A stretch of 64,000 bases of DNA from Cololabis saira (Eukaryota; Chordata; Actinopteri; Beloniformes; Belonidae). Location of the stretch: the NCBI RefSeq assembly GCF_033807715.1, contig NC_084610.1:1232001-1296000 (forward strand). Direction: 5' to 3'. Shown piece after piece: positions 1 to 11,181 of the stretch. Position 1 is the first letter of the stretch. Every line of letters starts with the position of its first letter. A program made the translations under genes and the position numbers. Under the pieces are notes generated by a model. It saw only the letters and a program-made list of their open reading frames with translations, searched no databases and was not told the DNA's origin.

Positions 1-480
1 CCCATGATGGAAGATGAGGCACACCTTGTCAACCCTCCCTGTTCCTCCGGTCAGGGGAAGCCTGACATGCGGTCAGGCCTCCCCTGGACGCATGTCACTG
101 CAGCTCACATAGCTTTCTGAGCGCTTGATGAGATTAAACTCAAATGTTTTGGTCCAAATAGCTGAAGGAGTCTTTATAAAAGCCCCCTCTTCCATCATAT
201 TGTTACAGCTCCGTTCATAGCAGCCGGTTTCGGTGGGTGGAGCCATTTAGCTGGACTCCACCCTCCCCTTGAGGGGTGTGTCCTTTCATGAAGACAGTGT
301 TAGAGTTTTATGCTACTTTTGGAGGTACAGCAAAAGCAGTATGACGTGAGAGGAAGTGGAAAAGATGCGGCTGGTTCTGCTCTGATCTCCACCTGTGATG
401 TCACACACCGGTCACCTCTGCAGTGTCGTACTCGAGCACGGTGAAAAGGTCGCCCGAGGGGTGCACAAGAGCCAATTTTA
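1..480. other. Unique non-coding sequence, no gene seen
   Basis: I see no exon with splice sites, no RNA gene and no recognised transposon here. A minus-strand open frame of 92 codons overlaps the right part but has no recognisable motif and no coding character. The stretch has mixed composition and looks like ordinary single-copy vertebrate DNA. Confidence 0.4.
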
Positions 481-603
481 TCGGACCAGTGATGCAGCGA
501 GTTGTGCAGCATTGTAGAGCCGTCCGTGCACAACGCTGTTTTTATTTTTCTGCATGCCCGAACGGGGTTTAACGACATCCAAAAGAAGGGGATCTGTGAC
601 AGA
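481..603 (-). repeat. Short dispersed repeat, copy 1 (inverted relative to 10.6 kb)
   Basis: Read on the minus strand, about 481-545 matches 10643-10702 on the plus strand almost base for base, sharing GTGCACGGACGGCTCT and CACAACTCGCTGCATC. Weaker similarity runs on through GCATGCAGA and AAATAAAAACAGCG. The two copies read in different frames, so this is not a shared protein domain. I do not recognise the family. It could be an old SINE or MITE fragment or a duplicated non-coding element. Confidence 0.6.
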
Positions 604-2005
604 AGTAGTGATATCTAGTGGCAGAAATGGCAAATTGCAGCCTTTTATTTTTCATCCATGGAGATGAAGCACGGAGAATCCCGACAGAAACAGTTTATTT
701 CAGTTGGAGGTGACTTATTTTATCTGAATTCTTATCTAACTTGAGAAAACAAGGTCAGACTGCAGGATGTCATGGGAACGGGATGCTCTGCCGTTGCAGC
801 ATCTCTTCCAGCCTTTCTGGAGTAGTTGGAAGATAAGTTATGACACTTAAAAATCACTATGTAAACACTAACCCCCCCCCGTTGAAAAATACTTTTACAA
901 AACAAATGTCATGGCTGGCATGCATCTGCATTTTTTTCCCCTCCTTGCGCTGGATCTGAGCGGCTCTGAGATCCGTTCTTTAACCTTTTTTAGCCACTCG
1001 GCCCCGGCCTCCCTCTCCTGCCTCTGATTTCCCCAAAGTGCTGTGTTTTATGTGTGCTTTTCTTTGGCATGGTGGAGCTGGCGGGGTCGAGAGGAGCAGA
1101 GACGACCGTCTGAGACGTGGGAGAATGAAATGAGGTGGCTGTTTATTCTCCCCGCCAAAGCCACATACCTTTTTAGAGTGGCTTTGGAGCGCGGCCTAAA
1201 GCAACACCCCAGTCCGTGTACACAAATTACACGCTGCGTTCTGAGGGGAGGATGGATGGAGGGATGGCAGGATGGGAGAGTCGGTTCCCAGTGAAAACAC
1301 AGAGGCCGACTGCAGGTATGTCCTTTAAATAGATGCTCCACGTACCTCAAAGTCTTGGGGAACGGGTGCCATGTTTGGTTTCTATCTTATTTCTTTTTTA
1401 CAGTTTGGGCAGGGTTCACGCGGGGGCCTTGCACGATTACACAACACGACCTCGGGAGCTCATGTTTCGCTCTGCGGAGGAAACGATCTGTGACTTTGAT
1501 AGATTACAACCAGGACCAATCGTCCTAATTGAAATGAATATCGGAGTTCTTCTCTCGTGGTATTTTTCTTGTCTTCCCCTCAAAACCAGACAAATAGGAG
1601 CTGGTTCCACATCGTGTTCACACCGTCGTAACGGCGAGGGTATTAATGCCACACCAGTTCTTCGGGGGGAAAGAATAACAACCAGCGTGAAATGAGAGGG
1701 GAAGCTCGTCCAACAGAAACAGTTCTATCCACCTTCTAGATGCATTTAAATCTTTAGGCCTGTGTTATTTGGTGATTCTGCTTGGAGCGATTACCGGGTC
1801 GCAGTTGTGGTCACCTTTTTGGAGCTTCAGAACCAGATGGTAAATACTCTGAACCTCTGTTGTTCTTGCTGATGTCGTGTTTGCTTCTGTTTTCACGACG
1901 GGATCAATTTGTGTCTCAATTATTGATCGTTCTGCTTCTCTTCATCTTAACTGATTAAAAACACAACAAAAGATTGTTCTTGAGATTATTCTTATTTACT
2001 TTGCG
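604..2005. other. Unique non-coding stretch with possible conserved elements
   Basis: No gene or recognised repeat. A cytosine run lies near 872-880. Two blocks, about 1110-1190 and 1430-1650, have even base composition and no simple sequence, which in fish intergenic DNA often marks conserved non-coding sequence. Short frames on both strands here have no domain. Confidence 0.3.
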
Positions 2006-2570
2006 GCAAAGTTTCATTTCATTTCATTTCATTTTATTCTTTATTTCATTCAAAAAACAAAACAATTCAATACAAACACAAATACAAATGTTCCTAACTT
2101 GGGAATGAAAAGGAAGCAGAAAGAAGAAGAATCTTATCTGATCTGCCACTTTCACAAATAACATAAATTAAAAATAATAAAAAAAAAAAAACAACAACTA
2201 AGTGAATAAAAAAACGAAACTAAAATAAAATTAAAATAACATTAAAATAAAATTACCGCCGTCTATGGGTATGTCAATCAAACTCAACTAACATTTTTCA
2301 TTATATTTCCTTAACATACAGGCTTTAATTGTTCTTTTGAATGTAATGTTTGATTTGGATTCTTTGTTTTCTTTATTCAGATTGTTCCATAAACTGATTC
2401 TTTCACAGAAACACAACGTTCCATCAATTTAGTCCTGAATCTTGTTTTTTTTTAAATCTCTGTTCCTTTTAAGTTATACTTGCTTTCTCTTTTTTCAAAT
2501 CTCTTCTGAATGTTGATTGGTAAAGTTTTTTTATGAGCTTTAAACATAATTTGCAGTAAAGTAAGTTAAG
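2006..2570 (-). mobile_element. LINE 3' end (CR1/L2-like), 5'-truncated, decayed
   Basis: On the minus strand this reads as the C-terminal tail of a non-LTR retrotransposon ORF2, then a 3' UTR and a (TGAAA)n microsatellite tail at 2010-2033. Readable pieces include KAHKKTLPINIQKRF, KYNLKGTEI, then after a frame change LWNNLNKENKESKSN and FKRTIKACMLRKYNEKC followed by a stop. An in-frame TAA and one frameshift break it. The layout (basic tail, LWNNL box, short tandem 3' tail) is typical of CR1/L2-type fish LINEs. The reverse transcriptase and endonuclease domains are absent, so it is a dead 5'-truncated insertion. Confidence 0.85.
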
Positions 2571-2577
2571 AAGTGTC

Positions 2578-3192
2578 AGTTTGTGTCGTGTTTACCCACA
2601 TTAATCTCCTGCGAGCCTCCCCCTCATCCCCATCCCGGGGCTGATGGGGGCAGGAAGGGGTCAGCGCCGAGCAGGAAACGGGGCGGTTCTTCATCGGCGA
2701 GCTGATGATGACCAGCGGCCCGGAGAGCGCCGGCTCATCCATCACCACCGTCCCTGTCTTCTCGGGGCGACCCGGCTGCAGACCCGGGGCCGTGACCCCC
2801 GGGTCGGCCGGCGTGTGAGCAGCGGAGCGGCCCGGGTGGAGATGTTGTGTGAAGTCCTGCTGACGGCTGTAATTACAGCCCGTCCCGTCGCAGTCCAGGG
2901 AGTCGGGGAGAGAGATCCTTGCTGGTTGATGATTGTGTGTGAGAAGGTGGGAAGGCCGGGGTGGCGGGCGGGCGACGTCATCCTGCCCCTGAGCCATGAG
3001 ACGCGATATTCCCGGTGTGCGGAGGCTCCGTATTGTTTGGCAGTCCAACCGTACATTAGTGGTGGTTGGGGCTTTGACGCGCCCCAGCTGTTCCCGGTGT
3101 GAGAACGCAGGTTGGACTATTTTGAGTTTTCCGCGCAGCCTTGTGGTAATCGCATCGCCGTGGAGAAGTCTCGGTTAGTCACTCTCCCACCA
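2578..3192. other. CpG-rich unique segment
   Basis: The segment is distinctly GC- and CpG-rich compared with its neighbours, which makes it a candidate CpG island. Open frames of 152 and 160 codons occur on opposite strands, but both are low-information frames expected in GC-rich DNA, with no signal peptide or recognisable domain. I see no convincing TATA box or splice-bounded exon. Confidence 0.35.
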
Positions 3193-3299
3193 TAGCTGGG
3201 AGGGAATTCATGAAAATCCTGCACTTGGTGACAAGTTTTTGATATTTGGCATGGTGTTAGTTATGGACATAAGGTTTGCAAAAACCACCGCAAACAAAT

Positions 3300-3325
3300 T
3301 GGGACTTCCCCCCTAGTGGCCGGTT
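3300..3325 (-). promoter_or_regulatory. CTCF-like motif in left arm of MITE
   Basis: On the minus strand the arm reads GGCCACTAGGGGGGA, close to the core consensus CCASYAGRKGGC of the insulator protein CTCF. Its mirror is in the other arm. The match is by eye; binding is not shown. Confidence 0.4.
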
Positions 3326-3787
3326 TGCAGGAAATTCAAAATGAATCAATAAGCGAGGCGATAGAGGCGGCATTGTAGGTGTTAGTTGGGTTTAAATATG
3401 CACAGCTGATGTTTTTTGTGTGTTATTTTAACAAAATCCTATTCTTTCACTGTGACTTAGTTCTTAGGTTCTGTTCATCTTAAGCCTGAATGAAGCCACT
3501 GTTCTCACCCAATCAGATTATTGATACTACAGTGATAGTGACCTGTCCAATGAACAATAAATTGCATTCCTCGGGGGGTGAAAATATGGGAGTTTTTTGG
3601 GCAAAAAATGACCTTGAAAATTAAATTTGACCTTCAACGTGACCTTGAAATAGGAGATTTATCCCAGAATTGAATTCGTAGCACCAAAAAAGTAGAAAAA
3701 GTGACAATATTCAACAATCTAGGACTAAGAGCAGCTGAGATATGACCTTTGGTCTTTTTGGCGGGAGCCATTTTGAATTTTCTGCAA

Positions 3788-3810
3788 ACCGGCCACTAGG
3801 GGGCGTCACA
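3788..3810 (+). promoter_or_regulatory. CTCF-like motif in right arm of MITE
   Basis: GGCCACTAGGGGGCG on the plus strand fits the CTCF core consensus at every core position I can check by eye. With the left-arm copy it forms a divergent pair about 480 bp apart. Activity is inference. Confidence 0.5.
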
Positions 3811-3927
3811 ATTTGTTTACGGTGGTTTTTGAAAACCTTATGTGCATAACTAACACCATGCCAAATATCAAAAAGTTGTCACCAAGTGCACAATCTTTAT
3901 GATTTTTTACATATTCCCTCCCAGCTA

Positions 3928-4505
3928 CCAATATAAACCCACGCAACCAAACAGACGGCCAGGAACGCTCAAAGTTTCACCAAGGAGATCCAGGGGAACA
4001 AAGAAGGAAGAAGGGGGGGGGGGGCACAACTGCCTATGGGCCATGCAGAGGCGGCCACAGCTGCTGGCTGGTGGAGCAGCCCGGCCTCTCCCAGGCCATG
4101 CAGATGTGGGAACCCTGCAGCTACGAGGATGCAGCTCCGAGCCACACCCCCTCCCCGCTTCACTTCCCATCACACTCGCTCTCCCTCTCTCCTCAGGACC
4201 TGAGAAATATCTTTCTGGTGGACTCCAATCCCTGCGTTTGACCCCGTACCCTCTCGTCGGCGGTTGGGCTTTAATCAGCGCAGCTGCCAGACGGGAGGAG
4301 TGAAGCCCCGAGGTGCAGTACTGCAGACGGCCACAAGGAGCTGGCTTCAGTAAAGCATCACCCTCTTTCATAAAAGTTCACTCATACTGGGCCCCGTGTT
4401 GGAAGAGAGACTGAAGGAGGGGGATTGTGCATCCTTTCCTGTGACCCCATTTAAACTGCTGCTGCATTTGAAAAATGGTTCCAGCCTCATCCCATTTGGG
4501 TTCAT
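3928..4505. other. Unique non-coding stretch with a poly-G run
   Basis: Contains a G run at about 4015-4023 and otherwise mixed sequence. Open frames of 134 and 148 codons overlap on opposite strands without domains. No RNA gene or transposon recognised. Confidence 0.35.
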
Positions 4506-5089
4506 TGACTGCATTTACATGCAGTCAAAATTTGGGTTATTGCTAATATTCCGGTTACTGAAACATTGGGAATATTCCGTTTATATGGTAATTGATCCTT
4601 TGGGATATCTGGACCAAACCAGCGACGCACGGAGAACATCATGACACAATTCCCGTAATTTCTTCTTCCTGTATCCAAATTCAAAACAAATGCTGCTTCA
4701 CACAACTTTTCTCTCACCTTCTTGTAAATCTTTTCTATCCCGGTACTCTCTAGCGTCTACAAATGCAGAAATGTTCATATCCTTCATTACATTTATGAAG
4801 TGATTAGTCTCCTCCTGGTCTTGTGTTTCTCCGTGTTTATAAGAACTTCCTGGACTCAAAACACCAGGATTCCTTGTGAACAGAACATGTGCAGAAAACA
4901 GATTCCTGTTCTGTTTGATGGGGATATTCCGTTTGGCGTTTACATGACCAAATATTCGGGTTTTAAAAGGAGGAACACAGGGGTCATATTGGGGTTTTAA
5001 AAACCCGAATATGAGCAAATTCAGGTTATTCAAAGGGGTTATTGGTGTTTACATGGCCGTGCAAATTCGGGTTATTGCTAATATTCAAT
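4506..5089 (+). mobile_element. Unclassified dispersed repeat, copy 1
   Basis: The whole block recurs in reverse orientation at about 22880-23478 with high similarity. It contains several related modules built on GTTTACATG followed by a CAAAATT or CAAATTCGGG stretch and GGTTATTGCTAATATTC, near 4511 and 5049 in the same orientation, with a variant near 4938. These behave as terminal direct repeats rather than a clean inverted repeat. No transposase is encoded. The right end runs straight into a minisatellite. Likely a non-autonomous transposon, family unknown. Confidence 0.7.
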
Positions 5090-5686
5090 ATTAAACCAGA
5101 GAAACTACTGAAAACATGGACATTAAACCAGAGAAACTACTGAAAACATGGACATTAAACCAGAGAAACTACTGAAAACATGGACATTAAACCAGAGAAA
5201 CTACTGAAAACATGGACATTAAACCAGAGAAACTACTGAAAACATGGACATTAAACCAGAGAAACTACTGAAAACATGGACATTAAACCAGAGAAACTAC
5301 TGAAAACATGGACATTAAACCAGAGAAACTACTGAAAACATGGACATTAAACCAGAGAAACTACTGAAAACATGGACATTAAACCAGAGGAAACTACTGA
5401 AAACATGGACATTAAACCAGAGAAACTACTGAAAACATGGACATTAAACCAGAGAAACTACTGAAAACATGGACATTAAACCAGAGAAACTACTGAAAAC
5501 ATGGACATTAAACCAGAGAAACTACTGAAAACATGGACATTAAACCAGAGAAACTACTGAAAACATGGACATTAAACCAGAGAAACTACTGAAAACATGG
5601 ACATTAAACCAGAGAAACTACTGAAAACATGGACATTAAACCAGAGAAACTACTGAAAACATGGACATTAAACCAGAGAAACTACT
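5090..5686. repeat. Minisatellite, 32-bp unit, ~18.6 copies
   Basis: A 32-bp unit beginning ATTAAACCAGAGAAACTACT and ending GAAAACATGGAC repeats head to tail about 18.6 times. Units are nearly identical; one near 5383-5395 has an extra G. The homogeneity suggests recent expansion or active exchange. It abuts the 3' end of the dispersed repeat to its left, so it probably grew from that junction. Confidence 0.97.
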
Positions 5687-6179
5687 TACTTGTATTCTAC
5701 ATTTTAGTCTCGTTATTCGTCTACGATATTGCATTATATATTTAATTATCAGTATTGTCACATGACCAGCAGTTTCGTTGCGTCTCGTCCCATTTTCTCA
5801 GGTGATAAAGTTTCATTGATGACGATATTTAGTCATAATTTTTTTTGACGAAAGCAACTTTAAACCACAGTCAGCTGTCAGTTAAGACCACGGTCTTAAT
5901 TAAAGACCGAGTGTCTTCACAGATTAGGGTTCTCTCAATAACCAGACCGTGGAAGAAAATAATATTTTATCAGGACGTACAGCGACGTTGCAGTTTAAAA
6001 CCTTTTTAAATCAAGAGTTGGTGTTCGTGGTCTAACGTTTTAGATTTTCAGTGTTTTGGAGATAAAACTCAATCCGGGGCAAAAGGAAAAATCAGCGATG
6101 AATATTGTTTGGCTTTGAATATTATGTCTTTGAATTGCTTTCAATAATATTTATAATTATATTCAATCTCATGTAACAA
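5687..6179. other. AT-rich non-coding stretch
   Basis: AT-rich sequence between the minisatellite and a LINE tail. The right part may belong to the decayed upstream region of that LINE, but I cannot read a continuous reverse-transcriptase frame in it. No gene seen. Confidence 0.35.
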
Positions 6180-6957
6180 AAAAGGCCGGTCTTTAAATGT
6201 GAGAGCAATTTTAGGATAATTAATAGATCTGACTATTATAAACCAACAAATAATCTCTTTATTAAATATAATACTCTAAAATTCCATGATATAGCAGAGC
6301 AGAAAACTGTTCTATTTGCCTTTAAAGCCCAGCAGAAACTGCTTCCAAACTACATTCAGGATTTGTTCCAAATAAAAGAAACCTGCTCTGACCTGAGGGG
6401 GAAACTCATGTTTGAGACGACGACAGTAAGAACTAATATTAAAAAGAGATGGACATCAATTAAGGCTAGAGAAATATGGAATAGTTGTAATAACAACCTA
6501 AAAATGTGCAGTTCTATCTTCAAGTTTAAGGAAATGTTTAAAGAAAATACTGTAAATAAATATAAAACACTATAATTATAAAGTATATTATAAAAAACAT
6601 TCTAGAATGTGAAACGTCAAATTTATATTTTGTCTTATTTATTTTTGTCTTTTTTTTATTATTATTATTTTTTTTTATTTTTTTCATTTTTTTTATTATT
6701 ATTTTATTTTATTTATTTTTTGTCTTCTTTATGTATTGTTTGTTTCCATGGAGTAATGCTAATGTCTCATATTTAAGCTGATCATAAGATAAAAAGGGTC
6801 GGCACTATAAGCTACGGCTTCAGCTACACCTTTTCGGCAAAAGAAATGTTTATTTTACCTTTTCATCTTGTTTTGTAAAAAAGTGTGTACAAGCCGAAAT
6901 AACGATTCATTCATTCATTCATTCATTCATTTATTCATTCATTCATTCATTCATTCA
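6180..6957 (+). mobile_element. LINE 3' end (CR1/L2-like) with (ATTC)n tail
   Basis: The plus strand holds the C-terminal end of a non-LTR retrotransposon ORF2. From about 6220 it reads RIINRSDYY, LFIKYNTLKFHDIAE, then IQDLFQIKETCSDLRGKLMF, RTNIKKRWTSIKAREIWNS and a final KYKTL before a stop at about 6573. A T-rich 3' UTR follows, ending in a (ATTC)n microsatellite at 6908-6957. The 5' end is truncated, so no catalytic domain is present. The short tandem tail is typical of CR1/L2-clade elements. A second tail of similar type lies at 2.0-2.6 kb in the opposite orientation. Confidence 0.88.
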
Positions 6958-8280
6958 ATTTAATCAATGAATCAAGACGAGGATGCATGGATGCAGGGTC
7001 AGAGGGAGGTGTTAGCATCCTCAATCGCTCTGAAAAGTTCTGTGTACCAACGTCTTTGTGAAACAAGCCAGTGCAACTCAGACTGCAGAGGAAACAACAA
7101 CGGTCTGCCCAAGTGGGGCGAGAGGAAAAGCACCAGGGCGGGCAAACAGCCATGAAATCCCTGACGCCTCCTGCCAGCGTGGAGATAGGCCCCGCCAACT
7201 GCCCAAATCCAGAGCAAGTCCTCATTCCTCCCAAGCAGGGGGGTTGGGGGGGGGCACCGCTAAAGCCTCTCCCAATGTCAAGTGGCAGTTATTAGACAGA
7301 CAGGAGTTTCCATGTCCCCGGTGATCTGTGTGGTCCAAGCAGGAGTGCCAAACCCCGAGCTGCCGTCTTTCTCCTCATCTTAGCCGCGTCTTCTCCCGCG
7401 TTTTTGACGGCGGTCCAGATTTTGCGGTAATCCCTGGCAGGCCTCGTTGTCTCAGGTACACCTCGCGTGCGGCTGACGGCGCCGATAATACATAAGCGCC
7501 TAGAAGACGCGGTACCTGCGGGAGACGTGCTCGCCGCTGCCGAGGAGACGGCTCATGCCACACTCTGAGGACTTTGAGAGGATTTGGGTGCAAATCACAT
7601 TCTGGTATTTCTCTCCTCCTCCATTGTGCGCCGTAATGTCTTGGCGAGGGTGCGGAGTCGGGTGGCATCTCCTGCACCCACCCAGTGGAATCATGGGTGG
7701 TAAGTCTTCTTCTGCTGTTACAAATGCAGCAGTCGAACATGAGTCTCAGGGTCTTGGATTAGCCGTGTTTCTGCGCATGTTGGCGGCGGCGGCGGCCTTG
7801 TGAAGTCATCAGATCGTACTTTCTGTCGTGCCGCAATCTGCCAGTGCAGACGCCGCTGGTTCAAAACCCAAGTCAACTGCTGTTTGTTCATTTTGGCTTC
7901 AGCTGTCCGGCAATCCCAAGAACATGTGGGAGTTCATATCCAAGGATAATCTTTATTTCTTTTTTCTGCTTCCCATTTACGGCCAACGTTTAATGCCTCG
8001 TCTCGGGTGTATTGTCGCCTTTGGTTAAAGCACAGTGTTATTTTTTTTTTATTTATTTAAAAAAGAAGAGGGGGGCAGGAGGGAGAACGAGCTTTGGAGA
8101 ACAGAACCCTAATCCTTGGGTGACCACTTGGCGAGGCCCGGATGAGCGTTGGCATTAAGGCGACTGGAATAGTTTTCAGAAGTACCAGGGCCGTCCTTTT
8201 GTCTTCTCAATGCGCTGGAGCACATTAGCCGGAGAGCTGGAGACGAGGCGGGGCGACATGAGAGCCTGCATTTATCAGTT
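6958..8280. other. Unique non-coding stretch
   Basis: No recognised transposon or RNA gene. A G run lies near 7240-7256. The stretch 7000-7330 and the stretch 7400-7900 contain several overlapping open frames of 60-121 codons on both strands, none with a domain. A GGC run at 7783-7794 is a simple trinucleotide tract. Confidence 0.3.
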
Positions 8281-9200
8281 CACAGTTTCAGAGGATATTG
8301 CAAATCAATTTATTAGATTATGAGGCCTGCTTTGAGCTCTGCTTTTTCTCCTCCCCTCCCCTCGCCGCTGCTTTCAAACATAATATTTTAAAGGAAACTC
8401 TATTTCCAGATTATAGAGCACTTTATCGCAGAACAAGGAAGTATAAATTTTGGCCCAGACATTTTAAATCCTATTTTCTCTCTCCTTCTCTTACAGTTAC
8501 GTGTCTTCATCTTCTCAAGGACATTGACATAATGCTGTTTGTGTTTTTCTTTGGTCTGCATCGCTCAATTTAGCATTTTAGATGTGGATTCCTGTAAAAG
8601 CACAAATTAACTGTCAAACGGACATTTATCTTGAGCAGAGGAGTTGCTCGCGCGGGCCCGTGGGCTTCCTGTACGTTCAACTGTTGTAGGAGGTTCGACA
8701 ATCATTTAAGGACACCGATGGGACCGGTAAGCGCTCTTACCAGTGGCAGTTTGTGCAGCCGTCCAGTCCACACGAAGTATAAACTGTAATTAATCTTCCA
8801 GCAATTGATCCAATTATCCAATTGAAGCTGCAGTTTATGAATGCTCGGCTTGTTAAGTGCTAAGATAAAGCTCAGGCCTCTCCAAGACGAATGAGACGAT
8901 CCCTTAAATGGTATTATTCATGTTTGGAGACCAAAGATTTTTCTCACTGTGCCGTTTCAAAGCTGCTCGTGCATCCCCGCCATGAAAAAGATGATTCACA
9001 ATGGTAATCGTTGCTCTTTAATTCCTCTCCTCTCGTGTTTGGCCAAATTGTGATAAAACCCTTAAGGGGAATCCCTCCTCTCCTCTGATGGATGTCCTTT
9101 TTTTGGATCATGATTCATCTAATGCTGAGGATTAATGGGACTGGTGGCACGCAAATGAGTTGTATCCAGTTCCAGATGATTTTAAAAGTTTGCTTGTGTT
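8281..9200. other. Candidate conserved non-coding block
   Basis: Repeat-free sequence with homeodomain-type TAAT cores such as AATCAATTTATTAGATTATG near 8302-8321, GTAATTAATC near 8787, and CAATTGATCCAATTATCC near 8802-8819. Composition resembles deeply conserved enhancers of vertebrate developmental loci. No coding frame is convincing. The call is inference from sequence appearance only. Confidence 0.3.
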
Positions 9201-10600
9201 ATTCCTAAAGGGTAACCGGGTTCAGTTGGCACCGCTGGCGAACCGGACTGATGGCAGGTATGATGCCGTACGGCCAATGCAGCGTCCGCTGCACGAAAGC
9301 CTCTGCTCTACTTCCTTAAGACGTCCTTAATCTTTTAGCGCTTCTGCATACGTTCATGCGTCGTGTGGAGGGAATTTAATAGCCTAAACAGTGGGTTTAA
9401 TACTTATGTTGTGTGTTAAGCTCATGTGTTGAAATCTGATGTATACGGGCATATCAGTGTGATACGTTTTACTATTTTAAATCAGGGTGCATTTTGGGGA
9501 AAACTAGCCTTTATGTGCGTGCTGGATTTGTCTGGAGTGAAAACACTGCCCACTTTTAATCCAGATGGGGCTCCCGTGAATGTATTTGACCGATTTATGT
9601 CTGTTGTAATCCACGAGGTTGACAAAATAAGCAAAATACAGTCATTTGATAACATCTGTACATGTACACTGCAAATTTTGTGGATATTTCAAAGTTGTTT
9701 TTCAGACAATTATCTCATAGTCCTTATGTGTTTTTTCGAACATTGGGTTATTTATCTTTGGACAAAACAAAAAAAATATGAATGATGATTATATACAAAT
9801 GTTTTCATTTAAGTTATTAGAAAATGAACTTGGGTTGTAATTCATATGGTTATTGTGATTCATAGGCAGCAGTAAGTATGATTACTTTTTTTTATTGATC
9901 TTTTGTTTTCAGCTTAAGTATGATAAACACTCGAACACGCGTTTCCAGATCGGAGATTACGATTAAATCCATCCAGCCTGCTCATCTTCATCTGCATCCT
10001 GTCCCTGAGGTGGAAGAGACGAAGCTCCACTCAGGTACAGGGCGGTGTGGATCAGTGGGTGGGGCTGGGACTGGTGACGGAGGGATCCCCAGTCTCAAAC
10101 AGTAGACGTTCGCCGTCCACTGAAATATTTCCAAATGGCAGATTTCTGCCCCGCTTCAAGTTTGCAAGATCATACTCTGGTGGATTCACGGACGCGTGGT
10201 TAATCTGCAGTCTGGATGCTGAGAGTTGAACATCTCCTGGTCCGGCCGCGGCTTTGGTTCGGGGAGGAGGCCGAAGGCAGCACCGGCTGCTCGCTGAGAA
10301 GAGCCAGGACGATACGATGCTTCAAATTAGTCTATGAAAGTCTGTCGCTAGACAGTTTTTATCTAAATATAGCGGCAGAGTTGTTCACTTGGCAACTCTG
10401 ACATCAGCTGAATAATGTAATTTAGGGAGATTAAAAATAAAAAGCATCGCGGCATCTGCAGCAAACCGGAGGATCAGCAGGTAACGAAGGCAGGGCCCCC
10501 GTCTGCCGGCTCGCCCAGGTGAACTGCAGGAAACCAGAGGAGACGGCGCGAGTGGTCGCGTTGATGAGCCCATCCATCATCGTCGGAGGCTTCGTTGTTT
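9201..10600. other. Unique non-coding stretch
   Basis: No gene or repeat recognised. A 119-codon open frame at 9426-9785 lies in AT-rich sequence, has no domain and no in-frame context on either side, and I treat it as chance. Confidence 0.3.
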
Positions 10601-10704
10601 ATGACGACCAGAAGAAACCTCATTGGTGCATGCAGAGAAATAAAAACAGCGTCGTGCACGGACGGCTCTTCAGTGCTGCACAACTCGCTGCATCGCTGGT
10701 CCTG
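10601..10704 (+). repeat. Short dispersed repeat, copy 2
   Basis: Plus-strand partner of the inverted copy at 481-603. The best-conserved part is 10643-10702, with five or so differences in 60 bases. Upstream similarity through GCATGCAGAGAAATAAAAAC is clear and then fades. Family not recognised; see the other copy. Confidence 0.6.
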
Positions 10705-11090
10705 CAGCACACAAGAGCCACTGATACTAATAATTAAAACCACCATCAGAGCTGAATGATATTTTTAACTTGTTCTAAGAAAAGATGCTGATTGCTGATT
10801 TCCTCTGAAATTCAGTAAATATGAGAGGAAATGTTTGATTGTTGAGATCTAAATTTTTCATTTTTGACCTTTTCTTCATGAACAGCTCCCAAATGCTCCG
10901 ATATTCCTTGGTTAGGTGAACTTATAGTTTTCAGTTTGGGTAAAAAAAAAAAAAGGTAATGATTTTTTTTTTTTGCTTTTACTTTTATTTTTATTCTTAG
11001 ATGAAATGTTGTCTGACGGAGAATTTAATTTTTATGTAATTTTTCACGGGTTTCATTTTTGAAAAATGAAATGAAATTAAAAAAACCAGT
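10705..11090. other. AT-rich non-coding stretch
   Basis: Contains poly-A and poly-T runs near 10945 and 10964 and nothing I can name. Confidence 0.35.
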
Positions 11091-11181
11091 AAAAAAAGCA
11101 CTAATTTAAATTTTCCTGATTCGGCTCTTTTTCTGAAAAATGAGACCCAAATCAGGAAAATTTAAATTACTGCTTTTTTTC
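11091..11181. repeat. Imperfect inverted repeat (hairpin)
   Basis: The arm 11091-11121 (AGCACTAATTTAAATTTTCC and flanks) pairs with 11150-11181 over about 30 bp with one or two mismatches, separated by a 28-base loop. It could be the remnant of a small foldback element. No target duplication is clear. Confidence 0.75.

Larger units (their letters stand above)
3193..3927. mobile_element. Foldback MITE with ~135-bp terminal inverted repeats (TA target)
   Basis: The left arm (3195 to about 3330) and right arm (about 3776 to 3925) are imperfect reverse complements over roughly 135 bp. They begin GCTGGGAGGGAAT, pass through TTTGATATTTGGCATGGTG and end with the CCGGCCACTAGGGG core. TA flanks both ends (3193-3194, 3926-3927), as expected for a Tc1/mariner-type target duplication. 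The ~450-bp centre has no transposase frame. This is a non-autonomous element; the exact family is not recognised. Confidence 0.85.

Noticed and set aside
2566..3102. Possible GC-rich coding exon (160 and 152 codons)
   Set aside because: Overlapping frames on both strands, no domain, no splice-bounded structure; better explained by CpG-rich DNA.
5090..5686. CRISPR-like repeat-spacer array
   Set aside because: Units are head-to-tail with no variable spacers, and the context is vertebrate.
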